Assembly (NCBI GenBank): GCA_963837265.1
Contig: CAWIMQ010000004.1
Coordinates: 186,001-250,000 of the forward strand
Source: DATBLE01 sp963837265
Lineage (GTDB): Bacteria; Actinomycetota; Thermoleophilia; Gaiellales; Gaiellaceae
Length of the DNA stretch: 64,000 nt
Direction of reading: 5' to 3'
Shown here: positions 1-8,100 of the stretch, one piece after another
Layout of the letters: each line of letters starts with the position of its first letter
Position numbering within the stretch: the first letter of the stretch is position 1
Program-made: the position numbers and the translations under genes
The notes under the pieces: generated by a model
What the model was told of the DNA's origin: nothing
Seen by the model: the letters and a program-made list of their open reading frames with translations, nothing else
The model's database searches: none

Positions 1-828
1 GGCGACCTGGCCGCCCTGGCCGAGCGGGACGAAGCCGGCCGGCAGCTCCAGGTCGAAGACGATTCCGAGCGCGCGCTGCAGAGCGGGGTAGGCGTTGAGC
101 GAGCTGAGCGCCTGGTGGAAGTCGAGCTGGGTGTCCCAGTCCGGGGCCAGCTCGTCGAGCGCCGGCGTCGGCATGTGGTGGAAGACCGCGAACGGAATCG
201 CGACGGCGCGATTCGTCGCCGGGTCGGCCGATCCGGGCAGGAGCCCCTCGCGGTCGAGCTGCCCGGCCCCGGCAACCGGGCTGCTCGTCCCGGCAAGGCG
301 CCCGAACTGCTGGGCGCGCCTGACCTGCTCCCGCCAGCGCTCGCCGGAGTCGGCGTTCCAGTGGACGTCCAGGCCGTCGGTCAGCTCGCGAAGGACGCGC
401 CGGTTGCCCCGCTCCTGCTCCGCTCCGCCGCTGTCCGGGAGCGCGAGGCGGACTCCCGCTTCCTGGTAGATCGACTTCAGCGCGCTCAGCGTCCGCCGCA
501 CCGGATACGAGATCACGGGACGGCCCGAGTAGTCGTCGAAGGCGTGCGAGCGAACGAGGGTGGCCTCGGTGAACAACCCCTCCCAGACCGCCGGCGCGAG
601 CGGCTGCGGATCGACGGCGGCGTCGAGCGTCGACCCGGCGCAGCGCAGGGTGAGCGTGAGCCCGTCCTCGGCGACGCGGCGAGTCCACCGCAGCCAGTCG
701 GGGAACGCGCCGAGCCGGTCGGCGCCCGCGAGGCGGGGCGAGAGGAAGACGGAGACGGGCAGCGTGTCCGTGTCGACTGCGATCCCGCGGGGAATCACCG
801 TCATCAGGATCGTCTGCTCTACCGCCAT
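1..828 (-). CDS. Uncharacterised protein, C-terminus cut off by the window edge
   Basis: The minus strand is open from an ATG at 828 to base 1 (276 codons, no stop), so the 3' end lies outside the window. A strong AAAGGAG ribosome site lies about 11 bases before the ATG and overlaps the end of the upstream gene at 845, which suggests translation within one operon. I do not recognise a family. The protein has no signal peptide or membrane segment and is acidic, with many Trp, Asp and Leu residues. Near residue 199 it has a His-His-Met-Pro stretch. Because it follows two Hcp-type genes, it may belong to the same secretion or contractile-particle locus; that is inference from position only. Confidence 0.7.
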   Translation of the reverse strand, partial: MAVEQTILMTVIPRGIAVDTDTLPVSVFLSPRLAGADRLGAFPDWLRWTRRVAEDGLTLTLRCAGSTLDAAVDPQPLAPAVWEGLFTEATLVRSHAFDDYSGRPVISYPVRRTLSALKSIYQEAGVRLALPDSGGAEQERGNRRVLRELTDGLDVHWNADSGERWREQVRRAQQFGRLAGTSSPVAGAGQLDREGLLPGSADPATNRAVAIPFAVFHHMPTPALDELAPDWDTQLDFHQALSSLNAYPALQRALGIVFDLELPAGFVPLGQGGQVA

Positions 829-844
829 CGGGACGTCGCTCCTT

Positions 845-3800
845 TCACGCGAACGCCTTCGCGTACTCGGTCCACACCTGCGGAGCCGTGAACAGGTCGG
901 CGAACTTCGGGTCACCGCTCTGGCCTCCGAAGCCGCGCTCGACCGTCAGGTCGACGGACGTGCTGAAGAAGGCGATCTCCACCTCCACCGTCAGCGTGGC
1001 GCGTCCGTACGCCTTGTCCTTGCCGCTGTCGTAGGTGAAGCTGAGGTTGAACTCGACCGAGACGGTGATCAACGCCAGCACGCTCAGCGAGCCGCCGACG
1101 CGCAGGTAGCCGGAGAGCGTCGCTGCCAGGTCGTTGCCGGGCTCCTGCCGCTGGAGCGAGAAGTAGATGCCCGCCATCATGTGGACGCTGCCGCTCGCGA
1201 CGCCCAGGTCGAGCGACGCCGTCGCCCCGAACTCGAGCGCGGCCTCGAGCTCCTTGATCCCGGCGGTGTCCAGCTGCAGGTGGAAGAAGCCGCCGCCGCC
1301 GAAGATCGCGACCGCGAGGCAGAACGGGTGCTCGCGCTGCGAGACGTTGAAGTCGAAGACCGGCTTGCCGTCGGTGAACGGAAGCGTCAGCGCGGCTCCC
1401 AGGCTGACCTCCTGGAGGGAGAACACGCCCACGGCGAGCGGCGGCAGGGCGATCGCGAAGCCGGCCCGGATCCCGGTCGGGGCGATGTCGAGGCTCGGCC
1501 CGTCGCCGAACAGGCCGGGCGGGATCGCCTTGCGCAGCTCCTCGACGAACTTCAGGTCGCCGCCGAACTCGACGGGCTTCGCCGGATCGAGCCGGACGGT
1601 GACGTCCGGCTTCTGCTCGCTCCGGGCCGTGAAGCTGAACTCGACGAAGTTGACGAACACCGACTTCAGCACGCTGACCTGGAAGTCGTTCAGGGTGCCC
1701 GTGAACTCGAACGTCGGCGGCTCGGGCGCGCCGGCGAGCTTGACCGTCTTCTTGATCACGCCGCGGACCTCGAGCTGGGTGTGAGCACCCCCGCGGTCCT
1801 TCTCGAACGCGACGACGACGAGATCGCGGTTCCTGACCTCGGGCGCCCAGTCGAGCGTCGTCACGACCAGCTTCCCGTCCGGGATGTCGCTCGTGCTCGT
1901 GCGCAGCTTCGGCGCGTTCGTGCCGAGCGTGGAGGCGGGCAGCAGGTCGCCGAGGTCGAAGCTCCCGAACAGCTTGGCGAGCCCGGCCGGGAAGAAGCTG
2001 GCCGGGTCGAACGTGTCCGTGAGGGCGTCGGCCACCTTGCCTGCGAGGGGCCCCAGGTCGCGTGACAGCGTCGCGACGCCGAGGTTCGGGGTGGCGAAGC
2101 CGCCCGCCTTGTCGGAGCTGAAGTCGACGCCGAGCGTGTCCGCGACCATGCCCGCGAGCGGGTCGGCCGCGGTGAACTTGCCGAAGTCGGGCTTCGCGAT
2201 CTCCGCGAAGACGCCCGTCGCCGCGTCGAAGTCGCCGGCGACGTAGCCGCCGAAGAGCCGGATGGTCGTCGGCGCGTCGGTGCCGAGGAGCTCCTGGACC
2301 TGCGGGATCCTGACCTCGGCCTTCAGGAGCTCCGGTCCGCCGCCGGCGGGATCGAGGACGAGGTTCAGCGACTCGGTGACGAGCTGGGTGTTCCGCCTGG
2401 CCGGATCCGCGTCCGGCTTCGCGAATGCGAGCTGCTGGCCGGGGATGCGCAGGTCACGGCTCGCCAGCAGGCCGGCGCTCGTGCTCCGGTTGTATTCGGC
2501 GAGCGCGAGGGGCAGCGTCGTCTCGGTCTCCTTGATCGAGACGAACATCATCGGGATCGTGAAGTCGACCTCGTTTCCCGCCACGTCGGTTCCGACCCCG
2601 TGGAAGGCGAAGCGCTCGGTGCCGGCGCCGGCCGTCACCTCGACCCAGAACGAGCGCTCCGTGCCGGGGATCACGGCCGGGTAGGCGATGTCGGGGGTGA
2701 CGAGCGTCGTCAGCCGAACGTGCTTGAACGGCATGCCGCGGTCGGCCTCCGCAAAGGTCTTCTCGGGCTCCCGGACGACGATGAACATGCGCTGGAAGAG
2801 GTACGCGCCGACGATGCCGCCGTTCTGCGCGAACTTGCGCTCCGTGACCTTGATCAACGCCGCCCGGTTGCCGAACGGCTTCAGCTCGCCCTCGTAGACG
2901 ATACGGACGTAGTGGTCCCGTCCCTGCGCGGCGACGTGAACCCACTCCGAGAGGTCGAGCCGCTCTCCCTGGCGCTCGAGCGGCGCGAGCACGGCCGGCA
3001 GCAGCTCCGCGGCCGTCGGCGCCCCGGCGCCGGCGGGCGACCCGGCGTGGGCAGCGACGTCGCGCTGCAAGGGGGCGTCGACGAGCGAGAGGACGGCGCG
3101 AAGGTCGGGGCGGGACGGAAACCCTCGGAGGACCTGGTACGGAGGCGTCCAGTGGCCGCGGGAGCGGAGCCACCCTCCGAGCGGAGACAGCATCAGGAGC
3201 TCGGCCCCGAACGGCTCCGGGACGTACGGGAACGTCCGGCGAAGGGGGACCCGCCTCAGCGCCGCCCCCGCCGGCCGGGCGGCCTTGAAGACCGGGAACA
3301 GCTCGAGGTCGACCTCGTACTCGTAGCCGTGGAATGCGGATGTGAGGATCACGATCTGGTGGCGGTCGTTCGGCGCCATCGCCGTGAGGCCCAGGTCGGG
3401 GTCGACCTCGGTGGGCGCGGGCGGGTCGAACGGGTGGTAGTCGGGCGACCAGATCGCGCGCAGCGGAGCGGGGTCGGCACGCGAGGTCTCGACGACGCCC
3501 TCGGGCGTGCGCAACCCCAGCCGCGTGTGCCACAGCTCCGTCCGTCCCCGCGACGTGAACGGCCCGCTGCGGTGGATCCACGACACCGCCCGGTTCGGGG
3601 AGATCACCAGGCGGTAGGGGAGCTCGAGGGCGGTCTCGGCCGCCTCCGGCGGGCGGATCGCCGGCGCAGCGGCGATCTGCTCGGCGGTGGGGTCGGGCGG
3701 TATCGCCGCGATCGGGCTGACCGCGGGCTCGAGCCCCGACCAGTCGAGGAGCCCCTCGACGGTGAGCGGCAGGCGGGCGCCGGCGGGGACGTCGAAGGCG

Positions 3801-4507
3801 AGCCGGCTGCGATCCGCGAGCCGGGCGACGCCGGTGCGCGGAAAGACCGGCGAGCCCCCCACCTCGCCGGGCAGGTCGAGCGGGCGCTCGCCGGGCGGCG
3901 GCGGCGGAGGGTTGCCGGGGTCGGGCGCCGGCTCCTCGCCCGGCACCGGGGAGGAGCGGAAGTACGCGGTCTCGGCGATCGTCTGCGGCGGGAAGGTGAC
4001 GATCAGCCGGGCGGGCTGCTCGGGATCGTCGACGACGAGCGCAGGCTCGGCGCCACCGTCCAGGCGCAGGTTGAGCGCCGAGAGCTCGAGGTTGAGGAGG
4101 TCGTCCGGCCGGATCAGCTCGATCCGGAGCGCCGCGGGCGCAGGCGGCGGCAGCTCCTCCTGGAGCGCCGCGCTCAGGGTGACATGATCGAGCGGCTCCT
4201 CGCCTCGTCCCTCCGTCGCGTACCCCGAGACGACGACCTCGGAGAATCGCCAGCGACGGGTCGCACCGGCCGCGGCCTCCGGATCGTGGATCGTCAGGAC
4301 CGCGTTCGCGATCCGCGTGCCGTCCGCGCAGGCGACGAACAGCGCGGGCGACGCCCTGCTCGAGCGAGCCGCGAAGTCGACGACGCACGCGCCGCCGCCG
4401 GCAGGCGCCTCCCAGTCGACCGACTCCAGCTCGAGCTCGCCGAGGTGGTCGGGATCGCGGCTCTCGCCCTCGACGCCGTCGATCTTCAGGAAGTAGGCGG
4501 GAGCCAT
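845..4507 (-). CDS. Very large protein with an Hcp-like N-terminal domain
   Basis: This is a 1220-residue protein starting at an ATG preceded by GGAGG. Residues 1-125 parallel the neighbouring Hcp protein: a YFLKIDGVEGES opening, a PALFVACADG stretch matching PKLFLACAGG, a W-x-FSEVVVSGY stretch matching W-TFSDLLVSSY, and a closing DHVTLS matching DQVTFS. A proline-rich linker follows at about 188-213. After it come roughly 1000 residues that look beta-rich and that I cannot assign. No signal peptide or transmembrane helix is visible. The overall layout resembles a specialised Hcp carrying a large C-terminal cargo, or a structural fusion, but nothing shows toxicity. It lies 22 bases after the Hcp gene, so they are probably co-transcribed. 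Confidence 0.8.
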   Translation of the reverse strand: MAPAYFLKIDGVEGESRDPDHLGELELESVDWEAPAGGGACVVDFAARSSRASPALFVACADGTRIANAVLTIHDPEAAAGATRRWRFSEVVVSGYATEGRGEEPLDHVTLSAALQEELPPPAPAALRIELIRPDDLLNLELSALNLRLDGGAEPALVVDDPEQPARLIVTFPPQTIAETAYFRSSPVPGEEPAPDPGNPPPPPPGERPLDLPGEVGGSPVFPRTGVARLADRSRLAFDVPAGARLPLTVEGLLDWSGLEPAVSPIAAIPPDPTAEQIAAAPAIRPPEAAETALELPYRLVISPNRAVSWIHRSGPFTSRGRTELWHTRLGLRTPEGVVETSRADPAPLRAIWSPDYHPFDPPAPTEVDPDLGLTAMAPNDRHQIVILTSAFHGYEYEVDLELFPVFKAARPAGAALRRVPLRRTFPYVPEPFGAELLMLSPLGGWLRSRGHWTPPYQVLRGFPSRPDLRAVLSLVDAPLQRDVAAHAGSPAGAGAPTAAELLPAVLAPLERQGERLDLSEWVHVAAQGRDHYVRIVYEGELKPFGNRAALIKVTERKFAQNGGIVGAYLFQRMFIVVREPEKTFAEADRGMPFKHVRLTTLVTPDIAYPAVIPGTERSFWVEVTAGAGTERFAFHGVGTDVAGNEVDFTIPMMFVSIKETETTLPLALAEYNRSTSAGLLASRDLRIPGQQLAFAKPDADPARRNTQLVTESLNLVLDPAGGGPELLKAEVRIPQVQELLGTDAPTTIRLFGGYVAGDFDAATGVFAEIAKPDFGKFTAADPLAGMVADTLGVDFSSDKAGGFATPNLGVATLSRDLGPLAGKVADALTDTFDPASFFPAGLAKLFGSFDLGDLLPASTLGTNAPKLRTSTSDIPDGKLVVTTLDWAPEVRNRDLVVVAFEKDRGGAHTQLEVRGVIKKTVKLAGAPEPPTFEFTGTLNDFQVSVLKSVFVNFVEFSFTARSEQKPDVTVRLDPAKPVEFGGDLKFVEELRKAIPPGLFGDGPSLDIAPTGIRAGFAIALPPLAVGVFSLQEVSLGAALTLPFTDGKPVFDFNVSQREHPFCLAVAIFGGGGFFHLQLDTAGIKELEAALEFGATASLDLGVASGSVHMMAGIYFSLQRQEPGNDLAATLSGYLRVGGSLSVLALITVSVEFNLSFTYDSGKDKAYGRATLTVEVEIAFFSTSVDLTVERGFGGQSGDPKFADLFTAPQVWTEYAKAFA

Positions 4508-4529
4508 CTTCGCCTCCGTCGGCCGGGGC

Positions 4530-5015
4530 TCAGATCTTCTTGTTCGCTTTCAGGTCCCAGCCGGCCTTGAGCCCGGCGCCGAAGCTTCCGTCGGCCTTCT
4601 GCTCCTTGTACTCGACCTCGACCTTCCCGAAGGAGAAGGTGACCTGGTCGTGCGGGGCATCGCCGGCCGAGCCTTCGGTCTGGTACGACGAGACGAGCAG
4701 GTCGGAGAACGTCCACTTCAGGAAGTAGTCGGCCTTGTCGCCGGCTTCGCGCTCGGCCGTCAGCCAGGCGGCCTTGATGTGCTCGCCCCCGGCGCACGCC
4801 AGGAACAGCTTCGGCGACGCCTTGTTCAGCTTCATCGTGAAGCTGACGTCGTCCATCCGCACCCGGCCCGCGGCCGCCCCGGCGCCGGCGGCGCGGGAGC
4901 CGGACTGCGTCTCGCCCCAGCTCCAGGCCTCGACGTCGATCTCGGCCTTGTGCCCGCGCGAGACGCTCTCGCCGTCGATCCCGTCGATCTTCAGGAAGTA
5001 GTCGACCGCGGCCAC
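4530..5015 (-). CDS. hcp: Hcp-family (type VI-like) tube protein
   Basis: This 161-residue protein has the usual Hcp length and pattern: an N-terminal D-Y-F-L-K-I-D-G-I-D-G-E-S strand, a tryptophan-rich W-S-W-G-E segment near residue 31, a central S-P-K-L-F-L-A-C stretch, and a late DQVTFSFGKVEVEY strand. Hcp proteins form hexameric rings that stack into the tube of type VI secretion systems, and relatives occur outside complete systems. The start is a GTG at 5015 with AGGGGGG just before it. No sheath, baseplate, VgrG or ClpV gene lies in this window, so whether it is part of a contractile machine is open. It seems to lead a minus-strand operon with the two genes that follow. Confidence 0.85.
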   Translation of the reverse strand: MAAVDYFLKIDGIDGESVSRGHKAEIDVEAWSWGETQSGSRAAGAGAAAGRVRMDDVSFTMKLNKASPKLFLACAGGEHIKAAWLTAEREAGDKADYFLKWTFSDLLVSSYQTEGSAGDAPHDQVTFSFGKVEVEYKEQKADGSFGAGLKAGWDLKANKKI

Positions 5016-5101
5016 GTTCCCCCCTGCGCGTAGATGAGCCGCCCCCGGGCACCGGGGCGACCGTCGGAACCATAACGCGCTGCGATGCGACGTGGCAAGC
5101 G

Positions 5102-5107
5102 TAGAGT
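5102..5107 (+). promoter_or_regulatory. Leaderless-type -10 box of the methyltransferase gene
   Basis: TAGAGT fits the TAnnnT pattern and lies exactly six bases before the GTG start at 5114. There is no Shine-Dalgarno sequence before the start. This is the usual layout of actinobacterial leaderless promoters. No convincing -35 box is visible. Confidence 0.45.
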
Positions 5108-5113
5108 CCGGGC

Positions 5114-6628
5114 GTGGCGCTCGACGACCCGATCGCCCCGGGAGAGAATGCGATCGTCGAGCGCCTTCGCGCCGTTCTCGGCTCGATCGGCTACACGGGC
5201 GCCGCCGTGCGAGAGCTCCTCGGGGACGACGCGTATCAGGCCCGCCTGCGCGAGGTGCCCGTGCAGCTGCGCCGCCTCGAGGCGGGCACGCCGCTCGAGA
5301 CCGCGATCAGGCTCTTCTTCCTCGGCGTCCCGGTGTCGCGGCCCGAGCTCGAGCTGGCCCTGGCGCCGCTTCGGGCAGACGAGCTCCAGCGGCTCGGAGT
5401 GATCGAGCAGGGCGACACGCCGTTGCGGGCGACGGTCCGCCTCGTGCCCCACGCCGAGCTCCTGCTGGCCGGCAGCCGGTACCCCGACGACGTGCCGGAC
5501 GGCGCGCCGGCCGACTATGTCGCCACCGTGACCGCGCCGTCGGCGGTGCTCGCGAGCCTGACGGTGCGCCGGCCGGTGCGGACGGCGCTCGACATCGGTA
5601 CCGGCTCGGGCGTTCAGGCGCTCTGGGCGGCCCGCCACTGCGAGCGCGTCGTCGCCGTCGACGTGAATCCGAAAGCTCTCAATCTGACCGCCTTCAACGC
5701 GCGGCTGAACGGGATCGACAACATCGAGCTTCGACAGGGGAGCCTCTTCGAGCCGGTCGCCGGAGAGCGCTTCGATCTGATCGTCTGCAACGCGCCCTAC
5801 GTCGTCTCGCCCGAGGCACGCTACGCGTACCGGGACGGAGGCGTCCCCTCCGACGGGTTCAGCGAGCAGCTCGTGCGCCAGGCTCCGGGGCACCTCGAAG
5901 AGGGTGGCTTCGCCCACCTGCTCGTCAGCTGGCTCGTCCACGGTCCGGACTGGGCCGACCGGCCGAGACGGTGGGTGGAGGGCAGCGGGTGCGACTGCTG
6001 GCTCCTGCTCGGCGTGTCACGCGATCCGGTCACGCACGCGGCGGTGTGGAACGAGGAGCACGCCGGAGACCCTGTGCGGTACGGGGAGGCTCTCGACCGC
6101 TGGCTCGCCTACCTCGCGCAGCTCGGCGCCGACGCGGTGAGCGAGGGCGCGGTCGTCCTTCGGCGGCGGGCGGGGAAGCTCAACTGGTTCCGATCCGACC
6201 GGATCCCGCCCGGCCGGCCCGCTCCGGGCAGCGAGCACGTCTTGAGGGTCTTCGACGCCAACGACTACCTGAGCACGCTGGCCGGCGACGCGCCCCTCCT
6301 CGACGAGGCCTTCCGCCTCGTCGACCGGGCCCGGATCGAGCAGGAGCTCGTCTGCCGGGACCAGGGATACGTCGTCGAGTCGATGACGCTCGTTCTCGAC
6401 GAGGGCCCGGGCTTCCGGGCCGGGATCGACCAGAACACTGCGGGCCTGCTGCCGCTCCTCGACGGCACGCGTCCGCTGCGGGAGACGATCGCCATCGCCG
6501 CGAGATCGCGCGCGCTGGACGAGGACGACCGCCGGGCGTTCGCCGCGGGCGCGGTCGCCGTCGTGCGGACGATGCTGGAGCTCGGATTCGTCACGCGGGC
6601 AGACGCCGGGCCCGGCGCGGCCGGGTGA
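5114..6628 (+). CDS. Class I SAM-dependent methyltransferase, HemK/PrmC-like
   Basis: This is a 504-residue protein in three parts. The N-terminal helical region runs to about residue 135. The Rossmann methyltransferase domain has motif I D-I-G-T-G-S-G at 160-166, the acidic loop A-V-D-V-N-P at 181-186 and C-N-A-P-Y at 225-229, a variant of the N-P-P-Y motif of N5-glutamine and adenine methyltransferases. A C-terminal extension of about 220 residues has no function I can name. Related two-part proteins are common in actinobacteria, and their substrates are not known to me. The gene is divergent from hcp with a 98-base spacer and stands alone. It is probably leaderless (see 5102-5107). Confidence 0.8.
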   Translation: MALDDPIAPGENAIVERLRAVLGSIGYTGAAVRELLGDDAYQARLREVPVQLRRLEAGTPLETAIRLFFLGVPVSRPELELALAPLRADELQRLGVIEQGDTPLRATVRLVPHAELLLAGSRYPDDVPDGAPADYVATVTAPSAVLASLTVRRPVRTALDIGTGSGVQALWAARHCERVVAVDVNPKALNLTAFNARLNGIDNIELRQGSLFEPVAGERFDLIVCNAPYVVSPEARYAYRDGGVPSDGFSEQLVRQAPGHLEEGGFAHLLVSWLVHGPDWADRPRRWVEGSGCDCWLLLGVSRDPVTHAAVWNEEHAGDPVRYGEALDRWLAYLAQLGADAVSEGAVVLRRRAGKLNWFRSDRIPPGRPAPGSEHVLRVFDANDYLSTLAGDAPLLDEAFRLVDRARIEQELVCRDQGYVVESMTLVLDEGPGFRAGIDQNTAGLLPLLDGTRPLRETIAIAARSRALDEDDRRAFAAGAVAVVRTMLELGFVTRADAGPGAAG

Positions 6629-6662
6629 GCCCCGCCGACGGCGAGCCCACGACGGCGCAGGA

Positions 6663-7454
6663 TCACGCGGGGGAGAAACGGTCGGGAAGCTCGACCGCTC
6701 GGGTCATGCCGGCCAGCCCTTCCTGGGCGGCCACGATCGCCTGGAGCGCCGAATCGTCGGGCGCTCCCGGGACGGACACGATCGTCCCCCGCTCGAGATC
6801 CGAGAGGCTCGCCTCCACGACTGCGCCGGGCTCCATCCGAGCCACGTCGCTCAGGTCGATTCCCTGGCGGGAGTGGAACTCGGTGCGCACGACCCCGGGG
6901 CAGACGACCATCGCCCGCACGCCGGTGCCGCGCAGCTCGCTCGCGAGCACCTGGGTGAAGGTGACGAGGAAGGCCTTGGTCGACGCGTAGACCGCCCGCC
7001 GGGGAAGGTGGGGCCCTTCCCAGGCGCCGCTGAACGCGAGCAGCGACGCCACGTTGACCACGCTGCCCGCTTCGCGCTCGATCATCCCGGGAATCACCGC
7101 CCGCGTCAGCAGCACCGGTGCCAGCACGTTCAGCTCGACGAGCTCCTGCGCGTCCGACGACGTCAGCTCGGCGAACGGGCAGTAGTGGGCGAGCGCGGCG
7201 TTGTTCACAAGCAGCTCGAGCCCCAGGGCGGCCGCCGTCGCGGAAAGCTCGCCCAGCTGCCCGGTGTCGGCGAGATCCGCGGCCACCACCTGCACCGAGG
7301 CACCGTGGTTGCCGTGCAGCCTTTCGGCGAGCTCCGCCAGCCGGTCGCGCCTGCGCGCGACGACGACGAGGTCCCATCCGTCGCGGGCGAGCCGCTCGGC
7401 GTAGGCCTCACCGATCCCGGACGAGGCTCCCGTGACCATCGCCAGCCTGGCCAT
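6663..7454 (-). CDS. Short-chain dehydrogenase/reductase (classical SDR)
   Basis: This 263-residue NAD(P)-dependent oxidoreductase has the cofactor motif G-A-S-S-G-I-G at residues 9-15, an N-N-A-A motif near 84, the catalytic Ser near 137 and Tyr156-x-x-x-Lys160 (Y-A-S-T-K). The basic residues after strand 2 (A-R-R-R-D-R) favour NADP(H). It is monocistronic and convergent with the methyltransferase. It lies outside the sugar clusters and has no operator of the type found there, so its substrate is unknown. It is most like the YqjQ/DltE type of SDR used on fatty or steroid-like substrates, but that is only a general resemblance. Confidence 0.85.
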   Translation of the reverse strand: MARLAMVTGASSGIGEAYAERLARDGWDLVVVARRRDRLAELAERLHGNHGASVQVVAADLADTGQLGELSATAAALGLELLVNNAALAHYCPFAELTSSDAQELVELNVLAPVLLTRAVIPGMIEREAGSVVNVASLLAFSGAWEGPHLPRRAVYASTKAFLVTFTQVLASELRGTGVRAMVVCPGVVRTEFHSRQGIDLSDVARMEPGAVVEASLSDLERGTIVSVPGAPDDSALQAIVAAQEGLAGMTRAVELPDRFSPA

Positions 7455-7513
7455 GCCGCTCGAACAATAGAGCCGGCGCGAGGCGGTGGCCGCGCCCGCC
7501 CTCCCGGAGCGCG

Positions 7514-7541
7514 GCGAGGGCGCGGTCTCCCGCGCCCTCGC
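7514..7541 (-). terminator. Hairpin downstream of the pilin gene
   Basis: GCGAGGGCGCGG and CCGCGCCCTCGC form a perfect 12-base-pair stem around a four-base loop (TCTC). It starts 20 bases after the pilin stop codon on the minus strand. There is no clear T-run, as is common for terminators in high-GC actinobacteria. Confidence 0.6.
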
Positions 7542-7561
7542 GCTGCCGGATCAGAACGGAG

Positions 7562-7951
7562 CTAGGTGCAGACGCCGCCGATCACGATCTGGGCCGACGG
7601 CCCGGCCTTGGCGGCCGTCTGGTTCTTCGAGGTCGCCTGGACGCAGTACGACGAGGCGGTGCTCGCGCCGAGCGCGTAGGTCGACGCGACGATCCCCTGG
7701 TCGTAGCTCGACTTCAGCCCGGCGACGGTCATCCCGGAGTAGGTGCCGTTGTCGGAGAAGTACGACTCGATCGAGGGGATGATCGCGCGGACGTCCGCGC
7801 CGGCCGCGCTCTTGTTCGCGCGGTCCTTGAAGCTCAGGTAGGAGGGAATCGCGATCGCGGTCAGGATCGCGAGGATGATCATGACGACGAGGAGCTCGAT
7901 CAGGGTGAACCCCTTCTCGCCCCTCAGACGGTTCCGCAACGTGTTCGGCAT
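7562..7951 (-). CDS. Type IV pilin-like prepilin
   Basis: This 129-residue protein has a short positively charged leader ending in Gly14, followed by the class III signal F-T-L-I-E-L-L with Glu at mature position +5 and a hydrophobic helix to about residue 35. The leader would be cut and N-methylated by a PilD-type peptidase. The C-terminal part is small and polar, with only two cysteines (one 19 residues before the end and one just before it) that could form the usual D-loop disulphide. A GAGGAG ribosome site lies before the ATG at 7951. It is alone: no pilB, pilC, pilT or pilD is near, so the assembly machinery must be elsewhere. Confidence 0.9.
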   Translation of the reverse strand: MPNTLRNRLRGEKGFTLIELLVVMIILAILTAIAIPSYLSFKDRANKSAAGADVRAIIPSIESYFSDNGTYSGMTVAGLKSSYDQGIVASTYALGASTASSYCVQATSKNQTAAKAGPSAQIVIGGVCT

Positions 7952-7983
7952 CTCGCTTGCTCCTCGTGTTCGGTGTCGAGTCT

Positions 7984-8058
7984 CCTATGCACCACATAGG
8001 GGCGTTCCGGGCCGATCACCAGCCCTCGGCCGAGTGATCGGAAACCCTCGAACGAGGG
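7984..8058. promoter_or_regulatory. Cluster of inverted repeats between nickel permease and pilin genes
   Basis: Three separate inverted repeats lie in the 149-base gap. CCTATG-N5-CATAGG is at 7984-8000. CGATCAC...GTGATCG is at 8013-8040, with the inner palindrome CTCGGCCGAG at 8025-8034. CCCTCG-AA-CGAGGG is at 8045-8058. The last is placed as a terminator for the nickel permease (stop at 8101). The first two lie in the pilin leader or promoter and may be an operator or a structured leader. Confidence 0.4.
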
Positions 8059-8100
8059 ATTCAGGCGCGCTGGGCCTCTCTGTGTGCTCGGAGCCGACGG

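Noticed and set aside
2600..4570. Very long plus-strand open frame opposite the large Hcp-like gene
   Set aside because: It is an antisense shadow of a high-GC gene, rich in Arg, Gly and Glu, with no family motif and no ribosome site.
4530..5015. Complete type VI secretion system
   Set aside because: Only Hcp-type genes are present; no VipA/VipB, VgrG, ClpV or baseplate gene lies in the window.
7952..8100. Cyclic-di-GMP riboswitch before the pilin gene
   Set aside because: The conserved sequence elements of that riboswitch are not visible; only generic stems are seen.
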